DNA of 64,000 nt from Epiperipatus broadwayi (lineage: Eukaryota > Onychophora > Udeonychophora > Euonychophora > Peripatidae). The translations under genes and the position numbers were made by a program. Below the pieces are notes generated by a model, which saw only the letters and a list, made by a program, of their open reading frames with translations, made no database searches and was not told the origin of the DNA. The stretch is from contig JAQFVV010006231.1 of assembly GCA_028023455.1 (NCBI GenBank), positions 8,882,036 through 8,946,035 on the forward strand, read 5' to 3'. Shown one piece after another: positions 1 to 61,508 of this stretch (the first letter of the stretch is position 1; every line of letters starts with the position of its first letter).

Positions 1-2048
1 ATTGAGCTTATTAAACATACTTTTAAATATTTGTAGCTGAGTTATTTATTATGGCCAGCTTTTGCAACCATATGCAACAATGTTTTAAGCTTTACTTAAC
101 TACTTTTAAATGATTCGCTACAATTTTATATACCACGTATTTTCTCTAGCTTCAAACTGTACTTTATAATATAATTTACAAACCATAATTAATAGATCAA
201 AAGAACATATTCTAAAATTTAAAATTTTTAGTAATTGACTGAGATGGACTATTACTGATCTATAGAAAAGGGCACAATATATATATATATAAACTAATGT
301 CTGAATAACACAAGAAAGAAAAAAAACCGCATTACAATATTATATATAGCAATTAACAAGCTAAACAAACATTAGATTTTCTACCATTGGACTTTATCGA
401 AGTTTGATTTGTTCTTATAAGTAAAACAATATGAAAACGGATATGATAAGCAAACATTCCCGAGTAATATTTATATTTTGGTTATCTGGTTCAATATTAA
501 CATCTTCAAACAAAATTCAAACATTTCTCCAATGGCAATAGAAATCCTTTATCGGTTTGTGTATTAATGTACGCATACTAAAGCAATATTAAAACATTTT
601 CGAGAATAAGTCACTTAAAATAGGTTTAATTAATATCTATTGATTTGTCTATTTTTTTTTTCATCCTTTTTTTCATCAGTGCGAAGATCTGTTATATTCT
701 TAAATAATCTGGGTGATTTTAAAACCATTTAAAATATTATCACGTTGCAAGTTATTCACTAACGATAAAATAAATAAATATTTTTTTCCACTTCTTTTTT
801 ATCAACAAATTAGGATGTTTTAAGTTATACTGAGAAGAATCTATTTAATTATAAATATGATCTTCTAAGCGATTTTAATTAATATGTAACATATATTTTT
901 TCCAAATGTAGCACAATTATAATCAGTTTATTACGATCTTTGAAAATAAACTTTTAAACCATTTAAGAATTTTGTTTACTTTGTTTTTCCCGTCCACAGT
1001 AATTGTCACAATCTTAAATAATCTGGGTAATTTTAAACACTTAACATATTATTACTTTATATGTTGTATAATCAAGAAAAAAAAAAAATTCAATATTTCT
1101 TTATTCACTATTATTAGCAATTTATTTCATATTTAAGAATGTTAAGCAGAATTAATTTAATAGTAATTATTAATAATATATATACGTGATTGCTTCCCAG
1201 GGAATATCAGAGCAGACGATTTCTCTTCCCAATGAAATAAGAAATATTTTATGCACTTTTCTTTTCAAACTAATTACTTTATATGATTTAAAGTGAAATT
1301 TTAATTTCTTCATTATTTATTGAAACTTTTCTTAAAATGATTTAGAATATTTTCTTGAAATATTAATTTATACACAAACGGATTTTTCTGCTTAATGCTG
1401 AATTAATGGTAGCGCGAAAATTAAAATACTTCTATCTTTTATTCTCTTCAGTCTAAATAACTTGTGTTATGATTAGTTCTGATAATTGATTAAAATAAAA
1501 AAAACAAAAATAAATGCTTACGTTTTCTGGTATTATTTTTCGTTCCAAATAGTACATGTTTAAGGCAAATACTTATTCAAATAGCGGTTCTTCCAGTTTT
1601 TCCCTCAGTAGGCAAAGTTAAGAATCTAAGATTGATGAAAAGTAGTGTAGAGATTTCACAGGGTTAGTAAGTCTACTCCATATTATTCAAATCCATATAT
1701 CTATAAAATTTTGTCCCAATTAATTTTAAAAAAATTATTATTTTCTAGCTTATTTCTTCTATTTTACTTCAGAAGTGGAGTTGTAGTCTTGTTCCATTTA
1801 CATTTCTTAGAGTAGTCCCTCTTCCCCTACAAACTTTTATATTATATACTTTGTATTACCTGGCAGTGATTGGTTCTCAATGAGCCAATCACTGTAAAAT
1901 GTGAATAAATTAAGTTTTATCCCTCTAGTGAGAATCATCTAGACTGATGCATTTCAATTTACATTAAAATATAGTATATTTAAAAATTGTTTATAAGAAA
2001 ATTTAGAAGTCTTATAAGTTGATTTTGCTGTTTATTTTTAATTATTGT
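1..2048. other. AT-rich intron or upstream DNA, nothing recognised
   Basis: No reading frame, RNA gene or terminal repeat was recognised. Since the first visible CKAP5 exon has an acceptor, this is presumably intron. The only structured site is a small hairpin at 1864-1894. Confidence 0.6.
1864..1894. repeat. Perfect 10-bp hairpin
   Basis: CAGTGATTGG and CCAATCACTG form perfect inverted arms around an 11-nt loop. It could be a short MITE remnant or chance; no target duplication was identified. Confidence 0.45.
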
Positions 2049-2059
2049 TTAACAATACT

Positions 2060-2207
2060 AATGTAATATTAAATACGCTTAACGTATATAGTGAAATTAA
2101 ATTCAACGATTATATTAATATTTCTTAAGGCTAAGCGCTTTCAGAGCTTACACTCATATTCATAGCCTTTTAACATAGTAATTTATGCAAATCTATGCAA
2201 GCTTATT
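2060..2207 (+). repeat. Left 148-bp inverted arm of the Penelope cassette
   Basis: This 148-bp arm is the reverse complement of 2615-2762 with one mismatch that I can see (near 2176). It contains the element's 3' UTR and stop codon. Confidence 0.9.
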
Positions 2208-2614
2208 TATATTGTCCATCTCTTTGAAATGGAAAAGCATGTGTCTCTCCTGTTTATTGCTTTCAAATCTCTTGATATATACCACGCTTCTTTCACCTTC
2301 CTTTTGATGTCATTTCTTTCAGTTGCAATTATTCCAGCATTTGCAGGTTCAAACTCATGATTAGCCTCTCTTTGGTGGTCCACAAATACTGAGCTGCCTT
2401 CGTTTGTTCTTAATACTCTTTTGTATAAGTATTTATGCTGAGCCACTCTGTTGTTTATAGTGGCCCGAGTCTCACCATAGTATACTGCACCGCAGTTTGC
2501 CTGAGGGCATGTCAACTTATACACCACTTGTGGTGTTGATTGTAGGTCAATTTTGTCCTTACCTACTGCAAATTCATTCTGCAATTTATTGACCAGTTTT
2601 CTAGCTATGTTAGG
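2207..2614 (-). pseudogene. GIY-YIG endonuclease domain of a Penelope-like element
   Basis: Open on the - strand from the right arm at about 2614 to the TAA at 2207-2209, roughly 135 residues, with no ATG at its start because it is truncated. It shows VVYKLTCPQANCGAVYYGET, a GIY-YIG core (Y..L.C...C..VYYGET) with the Cys pair typical of the Penelope C-terminus. A conserved Arg/His pair (NNRVAQHK), FVDHQREANHEF and a basic tail follow. The reverse transcriptase is missing. The frame has no stop, so the insertion is fairly young. Confidence 0.8.
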
Positions 2615-2762
2615 AATAAGCTTGCATAGATTTGCATAAATTACTACGTTAAAAGGCTATGAATATGAGTGTAAGCTCTGAAAGCGCTTAGCCTTAAGAA
2701 ATATTAATATAATCGTTGAATTTAATTTCACTATATACGTTAAGCGTATTTAATATTACATT
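2615..2762 (-). repeat. Right 148-bp inverted arm of the Penelope cassette
   Basis: Inverted partner of 2060-2207. The near-identity implies both arms arose in the same insertion event or were recently homogenised. Confidence 0.9.
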
Positions 2763-3419
2763 GTTATCAATAGTGAAGAAAAAAATCGGAAATTAACAAT
2801 ACTAATAAATAAAGTGTTAAAAATTTTATATGCTTCCCAATAATATTTTAATACTATTAAAATAACATTTGAAATAGCTGCCACTGGAACAATGTGATAA
2901 AATGTTTATGGGATTTATATCCACTCTATCAGACTTTCCAGTGTCTCACAAACAGTCAAAATCATCATCACTTCTTAAGATGTTTCTTAGTGAGATTTTG
3001 CTTAGTGAGAAAATTATAATCCACAAGCATTTCACTCTATAACTAGTCTCTACACATTGATGTTCAATATCTTAACAAATTATTACCAATAAAATTTAAA
3101 ATTTTGCACATTTATCCACTGGATAAAACTTACTATCTTTGAGCCAAAACATATGGTTACAATATATACAAATTTTATCCAAAAAAAAACGTTTTGAAAT
3201 TATATCTGGAAATATTTATAATTTCAAAAATTTATTTTTTTAATTTCTAAATTTAAGAAGTTAAAAAAAAGGGGGGTAATTCAAATGCTACTGATAAATA
3301 TGAGTGATTATGCACATATATTGTTCAGAATTTATTAAAATTTAAGATTAATCTTTCTGTAACATTTATAATATGTAATTTTTATGTGTTTTTTTTCATT
3401 AATACTTAATTTATTTCAG

Positions 3420-54077
<50,658 letters not shown>

Positions 54078-54103
54078 TCTCTATGTCATCATCATCATCA
54101 TTA

Positions 54104-54838
54104 TCAACCATTATCAATCCACTGCAGGATGAAGGTCTCTCCAAGTTTAATCCATCTTCTCCGATCTTTAGCTTCTCTTCTCCACATCACCCCTACACAT
54201 TTTCTTATTTCATCCATCCATCTTACATGTGGTCTCCTTCTGGGTCTTTTACAATCTCTTGGAATCCAGTTTAAAATTTCAATTGTCCATCTATTATCAT
54301 CTCTTCTAGCAATATGTCCAGCCCAACTCATCTTTTTAATTTTTTCAATGAGGTCAGTAACACCTGTTTGTTCTCTTACCCATACATTGCGTTTTCGATC
54401 TCTTCTTGTTACTCCCAACATACATCTCTCCATACTTCTTTGAGTGGTCTGAAGTCTCTGTATTGATCTTCTATTAAGTGTCCAAGTCTCAGATCCATAA
54501 GTAAGAACTGGTAAAACACATTTGTTAAAAACCTTTCTTTTCAAACACATAGGCATATTTCCTTTTAATATCAAGTTATTTCTACCAAAAGCACTCCAAC
54601 CAAGTTTAATTCTATGATTAATTTCCTCTATTATGTTTCCATCTGTATTAATAATCTGACCAAGGTATTTGTAACTCTTAACTTCTTCTAATTCATCATA
54701 ATCAATCTTTATTTTCATATTTTGAGCAAATCGATTAAACATTACTTTAGTCTTTTTAACATTTATCTTTAGTCCTACTTTCATCTGATAACTCCTGCAA
54801 CATTTCCTGCAGCTCGGAAGCATTATTTGCAAAAACAA
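54104..54838 (-). pseudogene. RTE protein C-terminal part in the shifted frame
   Basis: Continues the RT thumb and C-terminal region from [16 protein letters not shown] through KYLGQIINTDGN, VLPVLTYGSETWTLNRR, RMSWAGHIARR-type motif (here KMSWAGHIARRDDNRWTIEI) and WMDEIRKCVG, to a stop near the 3' tail. It overlaps the main frame by 83 nt and lies one frame away. The in-frame Met before KVGLK is probably not a real start; the piece belongs to one ancestral ORF of about 1,000 codons. Confidence 0.88.
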
Positions 54839-57077
54839 CTACATCATCTGCGAAATCTAAATGACTTAAATAATCTCCATTTACTTTCACTCCTTTAGTT
54901 TCCCATTTTAATCCACAAAATACTTCTTGCAGCACTGCTGTAAAAAGTTTTGGAGATATGGAGTCACCTTGTCTTACACCTTTCTCAATGTTGACTTTCC
55001 CAGTATCATTATGTAATCTAATTGTTGCTGTTGCATTTTTATAAATATTCTTTAAAATATGACAATATCCTGGATCTATACCTTGATGATCCAATGCTTT
55101 AATCACTGAAGAAATGTTTATAGAATCAAATGCCTTTTCATAATCTACAAATCCAAAACATAATGACAACTCATATTCATTTGTCCTTTCTATAACTTCT
55201 CTCAATACTTGAATATGATCTACTGTACTAAAACCACTTTTAAATCCAGCTTGTTCTCTTGGTTGGTGAAAATCCAAGGTTCTCTGTAGACGAGTTGTAA
55301 TTATCTTGGTAAAAATTTTATATAAAACTGATAAAAGGCTGATAGGTCTGTAATTTCTAATATCTTCTTTATCACCTTTTTTAAATATTAATATTATTAC
55401 TGCATTCTTCCAATCATCCGGTACATCTTTATCATTTAGACATTTGGTATATAACTTTGCTAATATTTTTTCTGTTTCTTCACCTGCTTCTTTTAATATA
55501 TCAATTATAATTCCATCATTACCTGGAGCCTTTCCTTTTTTCATACATTTAATTGCATTTCTCACTTCTTCATTTAAAATTCTGGGCAATTCGGAAGATG
55601 TAATAGATATAGGAGGTACTTGTTCTTTATTACTATATAATTCTTGATAAAAATCTTCTACCAATTTCATAATGTCATCCCTCTTTTTAGTAATAATTCC
55701 ATCTTTTTTCCTTATTGCAGATATAAATTTCCTACCAATACCAAAATGTTGTTTTACATTCTTAAGACTTTTATTTTCTTCTACAGCTTTTCTTGCTAGT
55801 TCACAGTTATACTTTCTTATATCATTTTCAACTCTTTTCCGCACCATTTTACAAAATTCGAGATATTCAATTCTTTTTAATGCATCATTCTTGCATATCT
55901 TCATATTCCTTCTTTCCTTCATAAGTTCTCTAGTCTCAGTAGAAATTTTATTAGTCAATTGCTGCTTTTTTCTACCAGCTATCTTTGTTGCAGTTTTTAA
56001 AAGTGTATCAGTTATTTTCATATTAATTTCATTCAAATCTGAATCATGTTCAAAATCTACTAATACTTGAAACTGATTTGTAAGTTCTAATTTAAATTCA
56101 TTAGAATGTTTCTGAAGATTAGGAATATCAACTATAAATATAGTTTTTCTTAATAATTTTTGTCTCTCTAGTTTTACATTAACATGTATCTTACCCCTTA
56201 CTAATCGATGATCACTTCCTATGTTAAATTTATTAAGAACATTACAATCTTGAAATATGTATTTCCTGTTAGTCAAAATATAATCCAATTCTGCTGTACC
56301 TTCATTTGGATGCTTCCATGTCCATTTCCTTCTAACATTTTTCTCAAAAAAAGAATTCATACTATAAAGTTTTTCCTTCTCTGCAAACTCCACAAGTCTA
56401 TGTCCTCTCTCATTTCTATTACCATAACCAAAATTACCTACAACACTTTCATCTTTCATTTGTTTACCAATTCTAGCATTAAAATCTCCCATAACAATTT
56501 TAAAATGTTGTTTACTCTGATCAAAAGCCTTTTGTACATCCATATAAAAATCTTCTACTACTTCATCACTGTGAGAACTTGTTGGGGCATAAACCTGAAT
56601 TATCTGCATTTGATATCTGCTATTAAGTTGTATAACTAATCTTGCCATTCTGTCTGATACACCATCAATCTCCACAATATTGTTCTTCCACTTTTTATTT
56701 ATAATGAATCCTACTCCACTTGTATTTCCAATATTTGTGCCTTTATAATAGAGCATATGTCCACTTTTTAAATCAATTGTCTCTTCACCTTTTCTTCTAA
56801 CTTCACAAAGTCCAATAATATCCCATTTAATATAAGAGAGTTCTTCTTCTAATTCTTGCAATCTTCCTTCATTTGAAAGTGATCTGCAGTTGTAAGTACC
56901 TAAATAAAAAGTCGTCATCAAATGGCAGCCTGGGTCCGCCTCCAGGATATTCTTAGCACCCTCCGCCTTCGGCCACCAACCGCTGCCTTGGTTGGTGACT
57001 TTACAGCCTCCTGGGATTAAGGGCCATGCTTTATTTTTGTCTGTCATAATTGTATAATTGGGAAAAATCTTTATCAT
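54756..57077 (-). CDS. RTE endonuclease-reverse transcriptase, main frame (773 aa)
   Basis: APE-type endonuclease, about residues 57-310: [18 protein letters not shown] (catalytic Glu), [25 protein letters not shown] and GSDHRLV, all key residues present. A Lys-rich connector follows. Reverse transcriptase, about 500-760: [45 protein letters not shown] (motif A), [13 protein letters not shown], and [12 protein letters not shown] (motif C, FADD intact). The ATG at 57075-57077 opens the frame. It runs out at [10 protein letters not shown] by frameshift, just after motif C, so the thumb and C-terminal domain are read in another frame (54104-54838). It supplies target nicking and cDNA synthesis for TPRT. 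As it stands the protein is truncated and probably inactive. Confidence 0.93.
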   Translation of the reverse strand: MIKIFPNYTIMTDKNKAWPLIPGGCKVTNQGSGWWPKAEGAKNILEADPGCHLMTTFYLGTYNCRSLSNEGRLQELEEELSYIKWDIIGLCEVRRKGEETIDLKSGHMLYYKGTNIGNTSGVGFIINKKWKNNIVEIDGVSDRMARLVIQLNSRYQMQIIQVYAPTSSHSDEVVEDFYMDVQKAFDQSKQHFKIVMGDFNARIGKQMKDESVVGNFGYGNRNERGHRLVEFAEKEKLYSMNSFFEKNVRRKWTWKHPNEGTAELDYILTNRKYIFQDCNVLNKFNIGSDHRLVRGKIHVNVKLERQKLLRKTIFIVDIPNLQKHSNEFKLELTNQFQVLVDFEHDSDLNEINMKITDTLLKTATKIAGRKKQQLTNKISTETRELMKERRNMKICKNDALKRIEYLEFCKMVRKRVENDIRKYNCELARKAVEENKSLKNVKQHFGIGRKFISAIRKKDGIITKKRDDIMKLVEDFYQELYSNKEQVPPISITSSELPRILNEEVRNAIKCMKKGKAPGNDGIIIDILKEAGEETEKILAKLYTKCLNDKDVPDDWKNAVIILIFKKGDKEDIRNYRPISLLSVLYKIFTKIITTRLQRTLDFHQPREQAGFKSGFSTVDHIQVLREVIERTNEYELSLCFGFVDYEKAFDSINISSVIKALDHQGIDPGYCHILKNIYKNATATIRLHNDTGKVNIEKGVRQGDSISPKLFTAVLQEVFCGLKWETKGVKVNGDYLSHLDFADDVVVFANNASELQEMLQELSDESRTKDKC

Positions 57078-57102
57078 TTACACAAACATTCATTCTGCCT
57101 TA

Positions 57103-57330
57103 TCAGGCACTGAGAAGAAAGACCATGGTGTTTCTTGATCTTAAACTCAGAGGTAAAAAGCCAATAAACTCACCACGCTGGCTAATGCGTGTTGGTGAGC
57201 AGCCCATCCATGTTCGTATACTATATGAATAAACATATATAGTAATAACAGCTGCAACGACAAGAACGTATGGAGTGGACATTAGGAATTTGCCCTGCTC
57301 GGTTCCTTTAAGGCCTCCAAGAGGAATCAA
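57103..57330 (-). CDS. Small upstream ORF in the RTE 5' region (75 aa)
   Basis: Begins MIPLGGLKGTEQGKFLMSTP, has a hydrophobic segment VLVVAAVITIYVYSY and ends NTMVFLLSA, just upstream of the main RTE frame. RTE elements may carry a short first ORF; whether this is translated is unknown. I recognise no domain. Confidence 0.3.
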   Translation of the reverse strand: MIPLGGLKGTEQGKFLMSTPYVLVVAAVITIYVYSYSIRTWMGCSPTRISQRGEFIGFLPLSLRSRNTMVFLLSA

Positions 57331-57654
57331 AGGGTCTCCTTTCAGTTAATAGCAAACTCCTTTCTGCAGCCTCTCTATGTATATTTGATTATAATCTATA
57401 TTTATAGTATTCTGTTTTATAACTAATATTGTTTTTTTTTATTTATTATTATTTAAAAAACTTTTAAAATTTATTATCCATTATTTAGAATTATTGAAAT
57501 GTTAGTTTATTACTTACTTTTTTTTAGGTACATTTATTAATAATTTTGACACCAATAATAATGTTTATATTTGAAAAATAAATTATTTTCATGAGATTAA
57601 CTACTTTGACAGTTATTTGTTCAGTTAATGATAATAATTAAATTTGTATTCGGA

Positions 57655-57768
57655 GTTTAAATTGGTGGTCGAGAGGTCAGCGACGGCTGCTTTACAAGCA
57701 GTTGTCCCGGGTTAGCGGGTTCGCTTCCCGGCTGATGCTATGACACATGAGAAGAAAAAAAAATAGGA
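57655..57768 (+). repeat. tRNA-derived SINE-like insertion or tRNA pseudogene
   Basis: A strikingly GC-rich 80-bp block. TGGTCGAGAGGTCAGCGACG fits a Pol III A box, GCTGC-TTTACAA-GCAGT an anticodon arm (triplet TAC), and GCGGGTTCGCTTCCCGGC a T arm/B box. The long variable region resembles class II tRNAs. The acceptor strands do not pair, so it is not a functional tRNA. It is followed by an A-rich tail (GAAGAAAAAAAAATAGG), as in retroposed SINEs. Confidence 0.65.
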
Positions 57769-57789
57769 TAATGATATACTAGTTTCAAA

Positions 57790-59070
57790 AGTATTGGAAT
57801 TTTTTTAGGAATATCTGGATCCAAGAAGCTGTGCCATCTGATCTTAAGGATGCTTTTTTTTGCTCTAATTTTCAAAAACGAATGAAATAGATAAGATTGC
57901 AATAGTTATCATGGAATATCACTATTATATACTATAACATAGTTACTTTCAAGACTTTTGTCGAATAGGTTGCTTCCAATTATAGGTGGTTACTTTATTA
58001 AATTAAAATTAATCGAAAGTTTCGATTACCCAGCCGTCTTTTTCAGAGCTTCTCATTATTCAGCACTCAGAAAAATTGCTGGGCAATCACTACTGTCGAT
58101 TAATATTAATTTAATAAAATAAGCATTGAAAAAGTCAGAAGGTGGATTTGTTTGATTTTTTATAATTTTATCAATGCATAAAGATAAGTGGATAATATAC
58201 TTCGTGAAGATAAATAGTTATCAGAGACTCATTGTGGTTTTAGATAACCAAGAAGCATTATAAATATGGTTTTTATTATCATACAAATGCAAGAAAAATG
58301 TCAGAAACATGGGAGCAATTTTTATATATATCTTTTATTGATATGATCAAGGCATTTTATTCAGTTAATAAGACAGGTAGGTCTTTGGCATTGTTTGGAA
58401 TGAGGGGAAGCGTTATCACTACAAATGGAAAATCTGGCATTTGAAATAAGTATTGTTAAAAAATGATGTGTACTTGCTCCAACATTGTTTTTAATTTTTG
58501 TGACAATTGTTTTTGGAATTGTTTGTAAGCAATTTAATCAAATAGGGATTAAGAGTTGATACAGATTTGATGGTGGAATTCTTAATTTGAATCAATTAAA
58601 AGTGAAAACAGAATTTCTTGAATTCTGAATTTACAGCATGCTGATGATTGTGCAATTTTTGCCACTTCAAAAGATGAATTACTGAATGTTTTGAATGCAA
58701 CATATAAAGTCTTTGATTTATTAACCATCCAGTGACTGAAGAAAAATCCTTAGCAACTTTTTTAGTTTGGATGGTTATCAACTTGAGAATGTAAGTTTAA
58801 TTAAATACCTGGTTAGTTTTATAAGTAAAAAGATGGACTTAAATATTGAGGTACAACACAGACTCCAATGTGCTTCTGTTATTTTTAACAAGTTAAAAGA
58901 GTAGTTTATCATAGGGAAATAAGTACTGCGACTAGGTTATTTCTATATTTTATGTAATTTATTGTAAGGAAGTGAAACTTGGGACTAAAATTTTAAAAAT
59001 TGCAAGACCCTAAAACCTTATCAACAAGGTCTTCAGCTTTTTGGATATATTCTATTGAATCTATTCTAAA
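57790..59070 (+). pseudogene. Decayed LINE reverse transcriptase (CR1/jockey-like), 5' piece
   Basis: A non-LTR reverse transcriptase on the + strand with many stops. It shows AVPSDLKDAFF with FQKR (the VP.DlKdA.i..ifKKgdr block), then SETHCGFR and SIINMVFIIIQMQEKCQKHG. Next come FIDMIKAFYSVNKTGRSLAL (motif A, F.D.-KAFD with Asp now Tyr), APTLF/VTIVFGI, and FDGGILNLNQLK. HADDCAIFATSKDELLNVLN (motif C, ADD kept) and YQLENVS...SFISKKMDLNIEVQHRL close it. A small MITE interrupts it at 57991-58121, and it is cut at 59070 by a Merlin-type MITE and a hammerhead foldback. The C-terminus resumes at 61667. Confidence 0.8.
57991..58121. mobile_element. 131-bp palindromic MITE at a TA site
   Basis: Long inverted arms: CTTTATTAAATTAAAATTAA (left) versus TTTTATTAAATTAATATTAA (right, reverse complement), continuing TCGA.AGT...GATT.CCCAGC and a TTTTTC.GAG stretch nearly to the centre. 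TA dinucleotides at both edges suggest a Tc1/mariner-type target duplication. It interrupts the LINE relic between NYR-like and CGFR motifs. Confidence 0.8.
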
Positions 59071-59078
59071 ATCATTTC

Positions 59079-60661
59079 GGTACTAATCGGTAGGCCAGGC
59101 CAGCCGCTTGGTGGTGTTGTTTCTCTGCTAAAAACAAACAATTATATCGATCCAGGGCCGACTATTTTTAAAATATTTTTACAGTTTTTCTGACTTTTAT
59201 TAAAATATTTTTATATTTTCTCCGCCTTTTTTAAAAATATTTTTACATTTTCTCTGCCTTTTTAAAAAATATTTTGATATTTGATACGACTTTTTTAGTA
59301 ATATTTTGACATTCTTGTAAATAATTTACGATACAAGATTTTATTCAGATATTTGGACATTTTCTTTTCAAAAATGGCAAAATAGACATTGCATAATATA
59401 AATAAAACCAAAAAAAAAAAAAATCACTGTATAGTCACCGTATTTTAAAAACCAAAAGGAAAACGAAAGTTGAAAAAATCAAAAGTTTTGATCTTATTTT
59501 AATTTTTTGGAGGGAGATGAGGAGAACTACTTTGTCGTCACTGAGACAAAAGTTATTTTTGATTTGTTTTTATTTTTAAAAAAAGGTAATAAAAATTGGT
59601 TTTAAAAAGGAAAGTTTTAGTATATCAGTGGTATACAAATAAAGGCAAAACAAAAATAGTCTTTATTTTTAAAAAAAGGTAATAAAAATTGGTTTTAAAA
59701 AGGAAAGTTTTAGTATATCAGTGGTATACAAATAAAGGCAAAACAAAAATAGTCTTATAGCCCCCCCCCCAAAAAAAAAATTTGTCGTGTTTTTTAACTA
59801 AAAAAAAAAAAACAGAAGTTGAAAAAGTCAAAAGTTTTGATCTTATTTAAATTTTTTGGAAGGAGATGGGAAGAAATACATTGTCGTCACTGAGACAAAA
59901 GTTATTTAGGGTTTGTTTTATTTTTTAAAAAAGGTAATAAAAATTGGTTTAAAGAGAAAAGTTTTAATATATCAGTGGTATATAAATAAAGGCAAAACAA
60001 AATAAATTGCCGTATAGCCCAAAAAAAGTCGCCGTATTTTTTTAAAAAAATGAAAACGAAAGTTGAAAAAGTCAAAAGTTTTGATGCTATTTTAATGGTT
60101 TTTTTTGGGTTGGGTGGGATGGGGTTGACAACTAATTTGTTGTCACAGATCAAACCAAGCTCTTATGATTTCCAAAACTACGTGCAATCTTAGACATTTT
60201 TATTTTTCTCTTAATTTACGTGACTTTTCGCGTGAGTTTTGGGAAAAGGTACTTGGCCATCATCTTGCAATTTTTTTCACCTTTCAAAATTTGTAGGGAA
60301 GCCCGGCGACAGTCTTACAATTATTACTATCAAATAATACATCAGTAGGGGGTAAGATCTTTAATTAAAATGCATATTACAATAGTTGTGGCCAGTTGAA
60401 TTCCCTACCCTCTCACATCATACGATAGTGATCTGTTAAGTGTGCGTATTTGCATAGTGTCGCGAAGCACATTAGCGGGCCATAATATTGGTGTGCAACC
60501 CGTATATGCCTGCAGCGGCTAGTAGGAACAGGACTGTTCTATAGGCGTAAGTTTCTCTGCAAAAGCACAGTAATATTGGGCCATGTAAACAGCATATTTT
60601 TTGTGTTTTTAGCAGAAAAACAATGCCACCAAGTGGCTAGCCTGGCCTACCAATTAGTACC
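59079..60661. mobile_element. Merlin-type MITE, 1.58 kb, same family as 24221-25453
   Basis: TIRs start GGTACTAATCGGTAGGCCAG (left) and GGTACTAATTGGTAGGCCAG (right, reverse complement), followed by TTGGTGGYRTTGTTTYTCTG and CTAAAAACA. Flanks ATCATTTC and CATATTTC are an imperfect 8-bp duplication. The interior shares ACTACGTGCAA, GTGATCTGTTAAGTGTGCGT and the AAAGTTGAAAAARTCAAAAG units with the 24-kb copy but has more unit copies, making it about 350 bp longer. It inserted into the LINE relic. Confidence 0.85.
59571..59756 (+). repeat. 93-bp perfect tandem duplication inside the MITE
   Basis: Two adjacent 93-bp units with no difference that I can see (TATTTTTAAAAAAAGGTAAT...AAAATAGTCTT). The rest of the element's internal units are diverged, so this duplication is recent, or an assembly artefact. 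Confidence 0.85.
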
Positions 60662-60754
60662 CATATTTCCATACACATTGCCACTCAGTGCAAGCCAGAG
60701 TAATTAATGGATGCCAGAAGGCTTGTGTATAAAATCCCCATCTAGTGCCTACTC

Positions 60755-60813
60755 ATCCAATATCCCCAGACTAGTTTCTGGCTTGTGGCCTTCGTCAGTG
60801 AGGAGCCTTGGAT
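60755..60813 (-). ncRNA. Type-I hammerhead ribozyme motif, left arm copy 3 (best preserved)
   Basis: On the - strand: outer helix I ATCCAA/TTGGAT, perfect, 6 bp. Internal loop GGC/TA. Inner helix I TCCTCA/TGGGGA, 6 bp with one G-U. Core CUGACGA, helix II GGC-CACAA-GCC, then GAAA and helix III AC-TA-GU with C at the cleavage site. Only the A-A opposition at the base of helix II departs from the ideal motif. Confidence 0.8.
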
Positions 60814-61449
60814 CTGAGAGCACTGCACCTAGATCTTAAGATCTAATGCAACCCTCCAGCAGCCATCTTTTATCTCTATTTAAGTACAGAACTATTCAAA
60901 ACACCATAATATTTTCAATCCAAGCTCATTAGCTTATATAGTTATATAGATCTGAACTCAGTTCAGTATCCATACATTTTAGTGTCTTTGGTTTTTTAAT
61001 AACCATAGCCACCACTATTCTATTAGGCAGGATTGGTTTTAAGCCAATAAACATCACATGGTCATTATTTTTTATGCTTGCTCTTAACTGTTATTAAAAC
61101 AGGCAAAACATCCTTTGATTACTCTGGCTTGCACTGAGTGGCAGTACATATAGAGAGTTTTGCCTGTTTTAATAACAGTAAGAACAAGCATAAGAAATAG
61201 TGATCATGTGATGTTTATTGGCTTAAAACCAATCCTGCCTAATAGAATAGTGGTGGCTACGGTTATTAAAGAATCAAAGATACCAAAATACATGGGTACT
61301 GAACTGAGTTCATATGACTATATAAGCTAATGAGCTTGGATTGAAAATATTATAGTGTTTTCAATTTAAGTCTCATAGTTTTGTAGTTAAGTAGAGATGG
61401 CTGCTGGAAGGTTGCATTAGATTCTAAGATCTATGTGCAGTGCTCTCAG

Positions 61450-61508
61450 ATCCAAGGCTCCTCACTGACGAAGACCACAAGCCAGAAATTAATCTGGGAA
61501 TATTGAAT
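61450..61508 (+). ncRNA. Type-I hammerhead ribozyme motif, right arm copy 3
   Basis: ATCCAA GGC TCCTCA, CUGACGA, helix II GAC-CACAA-GCC (one pair weakened), GAAAU-TA-AUC, TGGGAA TA TTGAAT. Helix III has changed C-G to U-A on both strands compared with the other copies, keeping the pair next to the cleavage site. Confidence 0.72.

Larger units (their letters stand above)
2063..2792 (-). mobile_element. Penelope-like element fragment in an inverted-repeat cassette
   Basis: A 5'-truncated Penelope-like retroelement on the - strand. Its GIY-YIG endonuclease end (2207-2614) is followed by a 3' UTR, and the same 148 bp is repeated in reverse orientation upstream of the coding part. Exact 14-bp direct repeats TTAACAATACTAAT lie at 2049-2062 and 2793-2806 and look like a target-site duplication. 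About 30 bp (2763-2792) lies outside the right arm. Penelope-like elements are known for inverted or tandem terminal copies, so the layout fits the family. Confidence 0.8.
54087..57371 (-). mobile_element. Full-length RTE/BovB-type LINE, 3.3 kb, 9-bp target duplication
   Basis: A non-LTR retrotransposon of the RTE clade with 5' region, endonuclease-reverse transcriptase ORF, and a 3' end GATTGATAATGGTTGATAA followed by (ATG)n, the short trinucleotide tail typical of RTE. TCTCTATGT occurs at 54078-54086 and 57372-57380 and fits a target-site duplication, so both ends are probably complete. Its length is usual for the clade. One frameshift near 54800 separates the last quarter of the protein. 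It inserted into a CKAP5 intron in antisense orientation. Confidence 0.93.

Noticed and set aside
661-700. TTTCATCAGTGCGAAGATCT as an antisense hammerhead core
   Set aside because: A GAT.A-like core fragment only; no GAAA-UH partner or pairing helices nearby.
57676-57735. Functional tRNA with anticodon TAC
   Set aside because: Anticodon and T arms look plausible, but the acceptor strands do not pair and an A-rich tail follows, so it is called SINE-like or a pseudogene.
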